From positions 1-29,865 of the forward strand of contig CAKTOB010000027.1 in assembly GCA_934589525.1 (NCBI GenBank): a DNA stretch of 29,865 nt. The letters are read 5' to 3'. Both the position numbers and the translations under genes were made by a program. Each line of letters starts with the position of its first letter. Position 1 is the first letter of the stretch. Under the pieces are notes generated by a model. The model searched no databases. It was not told where the DNA came from and saw only the letters and a program-made list of their open reading frames with translations. The stretch comes from an uncultured Oscillospiraceae bacterium. GTDB lineage: Bacteria; Bacillota; Clostridia; Oscillospirales; Oscillospiraceae. Below, in pieces: positions 24,961 through 29,865 of this stretch.

Positions 24961-26607
24961 TTACTTTGCGGCTCTCTCAAACATGTTGATGAAGATGTAT
25001 CTGGGGAAGGTCACGTTGACGGTCTGAACATCGAAGCCCTCCATGGAGTGGAACTGCTGGACCTGAGAGGAGTCTTTGCAGAAGGCATAGTCGATCTTGT
25101 CGGCCTTGGCGTTGGTGATCAGGTTCTCGTCACCGGCGTCGGTGGAGGGGTACATGTAGATCTTTTGGATGTTGCCGGTGCCGGGGATGAAGTAGTCCTC
25201 GTTGCGGGTCAGGATGGTGTACTCACCCAGCTTCACGGTCTCGACCTTGAACGGGCCGGTGCCGATGGGCTTCTGCCAGAAGGTGTCGGCGGCGAAGTTC
25301 TCGGGAGCCACGTTCTCCAGGCAGTGCTTGGGCAGAACGGCCCACTGGGAGAAGATGGTCAGGGCGTTGGGCTGGGGATTGTTGAACTGGAAGACGACCT
25401 TGTTGCCGTCTACGGTGATGGAAGCGGCATCGTTCATCACGTCGGTCATAACGGCGTTGGCACCGGGAACGGTGGGATAGTACTTGAAGGTCCAGGCCAC
25501 GTCATCGGCGGTGAAGTCCTGGCCGTCGTGCCACTTGATGCCGTCGCGGATGGTGAAGGTGATGGTCTTGCCGTCTTCGGAGACTTCATAGCTTTCAGCC
25601 AGAGAGCCGTCGGTGGGGGTCAGGCTGGTGTCGGCGTTCAGCAGGCGGTCAAACACGATCTCCTGATGCCAGAACAGGCCCGGGTTGGTAGCGGTGTGCT
25701 CCAGGGCGTTGACGGCGCCGGTGTTGGTGTACATGGTCTTGTCGGCCCGGTCAATGTTCCAGTCCAGGATATTCTTGGTGTAGGAGAACTGGTCGTTGCC
25801 AACGGCGTTCCCGGCCATGTCCAGGTGCTTGGAGGTGATGACCCAGGAGGGGATGTAGAACAGGGGGATGACTTCCACGTTCTCGTTCTCGTAGACCTGG
25901 ATGGCATCATAGGCGGCCTTCTGGTCGGCGGTGGTAACGGCCACCTTGGCGGTCTCGATCAGAGCGTCCAGAGTGGGGTCAGGCAGAACGGTGGAGTTGT
26001 TGGGGGCGGTGCTGTGGTGACGGTTGTACAGCTCGCCCAGAGTCAGGGCGTTGGTACCGGCAAAGCACAGGTCCCAGTCCACAGCGGAGGTCTTGCCGTC
26101 GGCAGAGGGCGTCCACAGCTGGACGGTCAGGTTGTCGGTCAGCAGCTGGAACTCCATCTTGACGCCTACCTCGGCCCAGTAGCCCTGGATGGCGGTGATG
26201 GTGTCCAAGAGGTTACCGGTGTAGTAAACGGCCTTCAGGGTGTAGGAGCTGTCCCAGCCGGCTTCTGTCAGCAGCTGCTTGGCAAGCTCGGGGTTGTAGG
26301 TGTACTCGGTGAGGCCGTCAGCCTGCCAGGTTCCTTCGGGAACCAGAGACTTGTGGGCGGCGACCACGTTGTTTTCCCACAGACCTTCTACGATGGCATC
26401 CATGTCAATGGCATACCACAGAGCCTGACGGACACGGACGTCCTGCAAAGGGTTGGTGTAGGCGGGACCGGCGGGTTCGGCGGCGGTGGCGTTGTCACCG
26501 GCAGGGGCCGCGGTGGTGGCAGCAGGGGCGGTGGTGCCGCTCTGGCCGCAGGCCGCGAGGGTCAGCAGCATGCACGCTGCCAGCAGCAGTGTCACAAGTT
26601 TCTTCAT
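24961..26607 (-). CDS. SBP_bac_5-type lipoprotein with circularly permuted domain order
   Basis: Substrate-binding lipoprotein (548 residues) of the operon's ABC importer. A signal peptide ends in lipobox LAAC (Cys20), then an Ala/Thr/Pro linker to about 48. Normally SBP_bac_5 proteins begin with the lobe carrying LAESYEVSEDGKT and WHDGxxFTADDVAWTF, followed later by DVRVRQALxYAID. Here the latter, C-terminal-type half comes first (about 51-286: DVRVRQALWYAID, YNPELAKQLLTEAGW, IPLFYIPSWV), and the N-terminal-type half second (about 290-546: FDRLLNADTSLTP, LAESYEVSEDGKT, GTGPFKV). The protein ends at the point where DVRVRQAL normally continues (YIFINMFE). The frame is open throughout and AGGAGG precedes the ATG. 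Likely ligand: sialic acid or a related acid, from context. Confidence 0.9.
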   Translation of the reverse strand: MKKLVTLLLAACMLLTLAACGQSGTTAPAATTAAPAGDNATAAEPAGPAYTNPLQDVRVRQALWYAIDMDAIVEGLWENNVVAAHKSLVPEGTWQADGLTEYTYNPELAKQLLTEAGWDSSYTLKAVYYTGNLLDTITAIQGYWAEVGVKMEFQLLTDNLTVQLWTPSADGKTSAVDWDLCFAGTNALTLGELYNRHHSTAPNNSTVLPDPTLDALIETAKVAVTTADQKAAYDAIQVYENENVEVIPLFYIPSWVITSKHLDMAGNAVGNDQFSYTKNILDWNIDRADKTMYTNTGAVNALEHTATNPGLFWHQEIVFDRLLNADTSLTPTDGSLAESYEVSEDGKTITFTIRDGIKWHDGQDFTADDVAWTFKYYPTVPGANAVMTDVMNDAASITVDGNKVVFQFNNPQPNALTIFSQWAVLPKHCLENVAPENFAADTFWQKPIGTGPFKVETVKLGEYTILTRNEDYFIPGTGNIQKIYMYPSTDAGDENLITNAKADKIDYAFCKDSSQVQQFHSMEGFDVQTVNVTFPRYIFINMFERAAK

Positions 26608-26656
26608 TTTGTTTCCTCCTAATGGTAAAAATCGCGGGGATGGTCTCGGTTCCGCG

Positions 26657-26674
26657 GGAGTTTTTGAAAACTCC
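26657..26674. promoter_or_regulatory. Inverted repeat in the operon leader (candidate operator)
   Basis: GGAGTTTT-TG-AAAACTCC, an 18-base near-perfect palindrome lying about 12 bases downstream of the -10 of the importer operon, so around +5 to +22 of the predicted transcript. It could be an operator or a leader hairpin. It looks slightly like a CodY box but is one base short in the centre, so no regulator is assigned. Confidence 0.5.
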
Positions 26675-26685
26675 GTTCTGTGTTC

Positions 26686-26714
26686 ATTCTAGCGACAAAT
26701 TTGGACCTTGTCAA
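26686..26714 (-). promoter_or_regulatory. Promoter of the importer/lyase operon
   Basis: On the minus strand a perfect TTGACA (26714-26709), 17-base spacer and TAGAAT (26691-26686) lie about 79 bases upstream of the binding-protein start. It is the only clear promoter for the nine genes down to 17545, all closely spaced. Confidence 0.85.
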
Positions 26715-26833
26715 CACAGAAACCGGGGCGGCGTTGTATAAATATACTGTTAAAAACTGTGCATATTGCACAAAACGCGACGTTGATGAACATGAAAAAC
26801 AAACATGTTGCAAAAGAGGAATGATAAAAGAAA

Positions 26834-26878
26834 TCTGCCCGGAGCAGGTTCCGATAGGCGGAAATGTCTCCGGGCAGA
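26834..26878 (-). terminator. Second terminator-like hairpin after the antiporter gene
   Basis: Perfect 11-base arms TCTGCCCGGAG (26834-26844) and CTCCGGGCAGA (26868-26878), with a nested TTCCG/CGGAA hairpin inside. On the minus strand TTTCTTTTATC follows. It backs up the hairpin at 26914-26945. The rest of the 26715-26956 gap holds no supported gene. Confidence 0.65.
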
Positions 26879-26913
26879 ATAGAAAAAGATAAATCTAAAG
26901 TTGTTTCAGGATA

Positions 26914-26945
26914 CAGAAAACCGGCTGCCTTTTCAGACAGCCGGT
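26914..26945 (-). terminator. Terminator of the antiporter gene
   Basis: Stem ACCGGCTG (26920-26927) / CAGCCGGT (26938-26945) followed on the minus strand by TTTTCTG, starting 11 bases beyond the antiporter stop codon. Confidence 0.75.
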
Positions 26946-26956
26946 AATTAGAAAAT

Positions 26957-28240
26957 TTATTTCCGAATCTCCTCCGGCATGACGCCCCGGTTGGAAATGG
27001 TTTTCGGGGTGATTTCCCCGGCTTTGGTCAGGGCATCCTTGGTAAGGATCGGGCCCACCAGTTCATAGATCAGCACGGAGAACAAAATGATACTGCGCAT
27101 AATGGCACCATCGCTGCCAAAGTCCGCGGCCACGGTGGCGGACATGCCCAGGGCCACACCGGCCTGGGGCAGCAACGTGATGCCCAGGTACTTGCAGACC
27201 GTGTTGGGGCAGCCCATGAACCGGGAGCTGACGCTGGCACCGATGATCTTCCCGGCGGAGCGCATGAGGATATACACAAGACCGATGCCCACCACCGCGG
27301 CGCTGGCAAAGACCCGCAGGTCCAGCTCCGCGCCGGAGAGCACGAAGAACAGCACATAGACAGGGCCGGTCCAGCGGTCGGTCCGGTACATGATCTCCTC
27401 GGAGAAGTCGCAGAGGTTGCAGAACACGGTGCCGCACATCATGCACACCAGCAGGGAAGAGAAGCCCACCTCTACGCCGCCGCCCAGGTCCAGCTCCACC
27501 TTGGAGAAGGCGGTGCACAGGAACACAAAGGCCACCGCCAGGCTCAGCCGCTTGGAGCGGGAGTTAAAGAATTTTTCCACCACGCTGAAGACCCAGCCCA
27601 GGCCGGCGCCCAGCAGCAGGGAGGCCACGATCTCAATGGCGGGGTTTAAGAGCACGGACACCAGGTTCACGGAGCCGGAGATCAGGGCCTTGGCAATGCC
27701 GGTGGATACGGCGAAGACGATCAGGCCTACCGCGTCATCCAGGGCCACGATGGGCAGCAGAATGTTGGTCAGGGGGCCTTTGGCCTTGTACTGGTTGATG
27801 ACCATCACCGTGGCGGCAGGGGCCGTGGCGGTGGCGATGGCACCCAGGACGATGCAGGTGGATACCGGCAGGGTGTCCCCCAGGAACAGGTGCAGCACCA
27901 GCAATCCCACATCTACAAAGACCGTGGCGGCCAGGGCCTGGAACACAGCCACGACGGAGGCCTGACGGCCAATGTGCTTCAGCTCCTCCAGGCGAAACTC
28001 GTTGCCGATGGAGAAGGCGATAAAGCCCAGGGAAACGTCACTGATGAGCCCCAGCTTTTCCACAAACTCGAAGGAGGGAAGCCCCAGATGGGGAACCCCC
28101 AGAGCCCCCAGGCACAGCGGCCCGATCAGCAGGCCCGCCACCAGGTAGCTGGTCACGTCAGGCAGGTTGTAGCGGGAAGCCAGTCTGGATAAAAAAAGTC
28201 CCGCGAACATCGCAAGACCGATGGCAAGTAAATATTCCAT
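26957..28240 (-). CDS. Cation:proton antiporter (CPA/KefB-like Na+/H+ exchanger)
   Basis: Integral membrane antiporter of 427 residues with about 12 hydrophobic segments, matching the Na_H_Exchanger domain. Typical marks are the first-helix/loop pattern NLPDVTSYLVAGLLIGP, SLGFIAFSIGNEF, the unwound-helix motif ATAPAATVMV (about residues 140-150), and the ion-binding ALDDAVGL near 167-175. There is no C-terminal TrkA-N domain, so it is shorter than KefB/KefC. It should exchange Na+ or K+ for H+; which ion cannot be told. ATG 28240 follows AGAGG by seven bases; a TTG 18 bases earlier is in frame but lies before the ribosome site. Transcribed divergently from the MscS channel gene, suggesting shared osmotic or pH control. 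Confidence 0.9.
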   Translation of the reverse strand: MEYLLAIGLAMFAGLFLSRLASRYNLPDVTSYLVAGLLIGPLCLGALGVPHLGLPSFEFVEKLGLISDVSLGFIAFSIGNEFRLEELKHIGRQASVVAVFQALAATVFVDVGLLVLHLFLGDTLPVSTCIVLGAIATATAPAATVMVINQYKAKGPLTNILLPIVALDDAVGLIVFAVSTGIAKALISGSVNLVSVLLNPAIEIVASLLLGAGLGWVFSVVEKFFNSRSKRLSLAVAFVFLCTAFSKVELDLGGGVEVGFSSLLVCMMCGTVFCNLCDFSEEIMYRTDRWTGPVYVLFFVLSGAELDLRVFASAAVVGIGLVYILMRSAGKIIGASVSSRFMGCPNTVCKYLGITLLPQAGVALGMSATVAADFGSDGAIMRSIILFSVLIYELVGPILTKDALTKAGEITPKTISNRGVMPEEIRK

Positions 28241-28282
28241 CAATATGCCTCTTTTCAAATAGTCTATTTCTTTAGCGGAACT

Positions 28283-28310
28283 ATTATATCATTCCCAATC
28301 CCGGATGCAA
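28283..28310 (-). promoter_or_regulatory. Promoter of the antiporter gene
   Basis: On the minus strand TTGCAT (28310-28305), 16-base spacer, TATAAT (28288-28283), 43 bases before the start codon. Its -35 lies in the left arm of a dyad mirrored by the -35 of the MscS promoter. Confidence 0.75.
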
Positions 28311-28394
28311 GGCCTGGAATTTCACAAGATTTTCACAGCTTTTCCCGGGCAAATTGTGAAAATCCATAAGAGCCCCGGCAAAACCCTTGCATCC
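28303..28394. promoter_or_regulatory. Nested inverted repeats between divergent promoters
   Basis: Outer arms: GGATGCAAGG (28303-28312) and CCTTGCATCC (28385-28394), each containing a -35 element. Inner arms: GATTTTCACA (28328-28337) and TGTGAAAATC (28355-28364). The centre of the inner pair is a CCCGGG palindrome at 28344-28349. An extra TTCACA at 28321 lies 11 bases from the one at 28332. The arrangement suggests operators for a shared regulator, which is not identified. Confidence 0.65.
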
Positions 28395-28415
28395 CGGGTA
28401 AAAACCGGGTATAAT
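28387..28415 (+). promoter_or_regulatory. Promoter of the MscS gene
   Basis: TTGCAT (28387-28392), exactly 17 bases, TATAAT (28410-28415), 49 bases before the ATG at 28465. Confidence 0.8.
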
Positions 28416-28464
28416 GCAAAGCATCCTATCCGGAAATCCCTGGTTTCTCAAAAAGGAGACGTAT

Positions 28465-29289
28465 ATGGAACAGTTTAAAAGCATTCTAAAAACCTGGTTG
28501 GCAGGGGGCATGGTGGATAAGATCTTCTCCACCGTCATCACCCTGGTCATCGGCATCCTGGCGGTGCGGCTGGTGCTGCGCATCGTCCGGCGGGGCCTGG
28601 AAAAGACCCACCTGGAAAAGGCGGCCCACAGCCTGATCTTGTCCCTGACCAAGGTGGGGCTTTATACCCTGCTGTGCCTCAGCGTTGCCTCAGGCCTGGG
28701 CATCGATGTCACGGGCCTGGTGGCCCTGGCCAGCGTGCTGACTTTGTCGGTTTCGCTTTCCCTGCAAAACCTGCTGACCAATATTCTGGGCGGCTTTTCC
28801 CTGCTCACCACCCACCCCTTCCACTCCGGGGACTATGTGGACATCGGCAGCCAGTCCGGCACCGTCACCCAGATCGACATGACCTACACCCGTCTGCAAA
28901 CCCCGGACAATAAAATCGTCTGCATTCCCAACAGCACCGTGGTGGCCTCCGAAGTGGTCAATTACACCGCCAGCGGCTCCCGCCGAGCCCAGATCAATGT
29001 CAGCGCCGGTTACGATGCACCCACCCAAAAGGTCATCGATGCCCTGCTCCAGGCAGCCCAGGTAGACAAAACCCTCTTAGAGCCCGCCCCCTTCGCCGCC
29101 CTGGACAGCTACGGCGACAACGCCATCAACTACATCCTCCGCTTCTGGGCCAAAACCGAAGACTACTGGGAGGTCTACTGGGAGGTCAACCAGCGCATCA
29201 AAGACATCTTCGACAGCCAAGGCATCCCCATGACCTACCCCCACCTGAATGTCCATTTCGACAAAGAGTTTATAGAGGCCAATAAATAA
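28465..29289 (+). CDS. mscS: MscS-family mechanosensitive ion channel
   Basis: Small-conductance mechanosensitive channel of 274 residues, close to the usual length. It has an N-terminal amphipathic start, TM helices near 20-42 and 62-85, and the pore helix VTGLVALASVLTLSVSLSLQNLLTNILGG with the glycine/alanine pattern of MscS TM3. The beta domain follows (FHSGDYVDIGSQSGTVTQID, IPNSTVV), then the C-terminal alpha/beta part. It releases solutes on hypo-osmotic shock. ATG 28465 is chosen for AAAGGAG upstream; an earlier in-frame ATG at 28414 overlaps the -10 box and cannot be the start. Confidence 0.93.
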   Translation: MEQFKSILKTWLAGGMVDKIFSTVITLVIGILAVRLVLRIVRRGLEKTHLEKAAHSLILSLTKVGLYTLLCLSVASGLGIDVTGLVALASVLTLSVSLSLQNLLTNILGGFSLLTTHPFHSGDYVDIGSQSGTVTQIDMTYTRLQTPDNKIVCIPNSTVVASEVVNYTASGSRRAQINVSAGYDAPTQKVIDALLQAAQVDKTLLEPAPFAALDSYGDNAINYILRFWAKTEDYWEVYWEVNQRIKDIFDSQGIPMTYPHLNVHFDKEFIEANK

Positions 29290-29294
29290 ACCTA

Positions 29295-29328
29295 CAGCCT
29301 GCCCCAGTTTGAAGGGCAGGCTGTTTTT
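29295..29328 (+). terminator. Terminator of mscS
   Basis: Perfect ten-base stem CAGCCTGCCC (29295-29304) / GGGCAGGCTG (29314-29323) followed by TTTTT, starting five bases after the stop codon. Confidence 0.92.
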
Positions 29329-29370
29329 ACGGGACAGGGGAAGGAAGTTGACAGTTGACAGTTATGTCCG

Positions 29371-29450
29371 AATTGACAATTGACAATGGACAATTGACAA
29401 TTAATTGGAGGACGGACGTGTCCGCTTTTGGAATACATTGGTTTCAGCAA
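29371..29450 (+). repeat. 3'-end-associated repeat, copy 2
   Basis: Same composite as at 4208-4283 but on the plus strand: the TTGACAATT-rich block (29371-29404), hairpin CGGAC-GT-GTCCG (29413-29424), and a CCGCTTTTGGAAT tail with GGTTTC. Extra TTGACAG steps precede it at 29347-29360. It lies just beyond the mscS terminator, in the sense direction of that gene, as copy 1 does relative to the YfhO gene. Confidence 0.7.
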
Positions 29451-29477
29451 AGCGGAGCGGAGAAATCCACCACGTTG

Positions 29478-29541
29478 GAGTACCATTCAACCGCACAGGT
29501 TGTACATGCGACGTGGCGGGCGGCAGGTTGCCGCCCCTACA
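29478..29541 (+). repeat. Hairpin module, single copy (type A)
   Basis: Forward module: conserved segment with CAACC-GCACA-GGTTG, ending ACGT, then type A hairpin GGGCGGCAGGTTGCCGCCC and CTAC. It faces array 5 head-on: the two type A hairpins are in inverted orientation and about 85 bases of unrelated AT-richer sequence (29542-29624) lie between them. Confidence 0.75.
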
Positions 29542-29619
29542 TCGAAAATGTTTCGTTTCTTGTGAAATTTTGCGTGACTATCCTTATATTGTGTTCCAAT
29601 AATGCGAAAAACGTGGTAC

Positions 29620-29865
29620 ATTACCGTAGGGGCGGCAATCTGCCGCCCGCCACGTTTCGAATAGAACCTGTGCGGTTGAATGGTACTACGCAATGTAGCG
29701 GCGATGATCCATCGCCAAGCAACGTGACGAATATAACTCGTGTGGATGAAAGAATCCACCCACCAGCGAAACCGTAGGGAACGGCCTATGTGCCGTTCCG
29801 GGAGCGCTGTGAATATAACCCGTGCGGATGAACGGAACCACCTACCGACGTATCCGTAGGGGCGG
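29620..29865 (-). repeat. Hairpin-module array 3 to window edge
   Basis: Reverse-orientation array. Read left to right it has GTAG plus type A hairpin (29632-29652), conserved segment (29653-29690), GTAG plus type C hairpin (about 29694-29716), conserved segment (29723-29761), GTAG plus type D hairpin GGAACGGC-CTATGT-GCCGTTCC (about 29774-29802), conserved segment (29803-29841), then GTAGGGGCGG starting a further type A at the edge. No gene is supported from 29329 to the end. Confidence 0.8.

Noticed and set aside
24961..26607. Binding-protein gene read as two fused fragments or a pseudogene
   Set aside because: The frame is continuous, the lipoprotein signal and ribosome site are intact, and the two halves together make one complete domain; permutation explains it better.
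21867..26622. Long plus-strand open frames (779 and 524 codons) opposite the transporter genes
   Set aside because: They run antisense to clear ABC-transporter genes, have low-complexity His/Gly/Val composition and no ribosome sites.
26657..26674. CodY box
   Set aside because: Similar A/T pattern, but the centre is one base short and the ends are GG/CC; too weak to assign.
26680..26892. A 70-codon plus-strand frame and a 64-codon minus-strand frame in the gap before the antiporter
   Set aside because: They cover the operon promoter and a terminator hairpin, start on weak codons without ribosome sites, and resemble no family.
28321..28364. Rex-type redox operator (TTGTGAA...TTCACAA)
   Set aside because: The half-sites point the opposite way and are too far apart for a standard Rex site.

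Overview
The window reads as chromosome of a GC-rich anaerobic Firmicute of the Clostridia, most likely a gut Oscillospirales/Ruminococcaceae-type organism. This rests on strong AGGAGG-type ribosome sites, sigma-A promoters, a YfhO/WecG/GT4/GT32 envelope-glycan set, Opp-type transport, and Gly-rich secreted proteins with His/Cys modules. It is an inference from gene style, not a taxonomic search. Twenty-three protein genes are supported. No rRNA, tRNA, transposase, phage gene or CRISPR array was seen.

Layout. (1) 1-4283: a large secreted repeat protein (minus strand) lies between two arrays of short hairpin modules. (2) 4271-7051: a YfhO-type membrane glycosyltransferase candidate (minus), sharing a divergent promoter region with (3) 7088-10277, a three-gene plus-strand set: an unknown small protein, a degenerate metallopeptidase-VWA protein and a MoxR-like AAA+ ATPase. 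(4) 10301-17345: a plus-strand glycan block with WecG/TagA, two GT4 enzymes, a GT-A enzyme, then from its own promoter a GH13 alpha-glucosidase and a GT32 enzyme. (5) 26714 down to 17545: a nine-gene minus-strand transcription unit encoding a peptide-class ABC importer (SBP, OppB, OppC, OppD, OppF), an N-acetylneuraminate lyase, a YhcH/NanQ protein, a U32-like cysteine-cluster protein and a D-2-hydroxyacid dehydrogenase. This looks like uptake and cleavage of sialic acid or a related nonulosonate, using a transporter class known from the SatABCD system. (6) 26914-29328: a CPA-type cation/proton antiporter and an MscS channel, transcribed divergently from a strikingly symmetrical intergenic region. 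(7) 29329-29865: more hairpin modules.

The two most unusual items are these. First, the transporter's substrate-binding lipoprotein has the two halves of the SBP_bac_5 fold in swapped order (a circular permutation) inside one intact reading frame. Second, a modular family of short hairpin repeats occurs here: a conserved ~36-bp segment that can form a small CAACC/GGTTG stem alternates with one of three interchangeable hairpin types followed by CTAC. About eleven copies lie in five clusters at intergenic gene-block borders.
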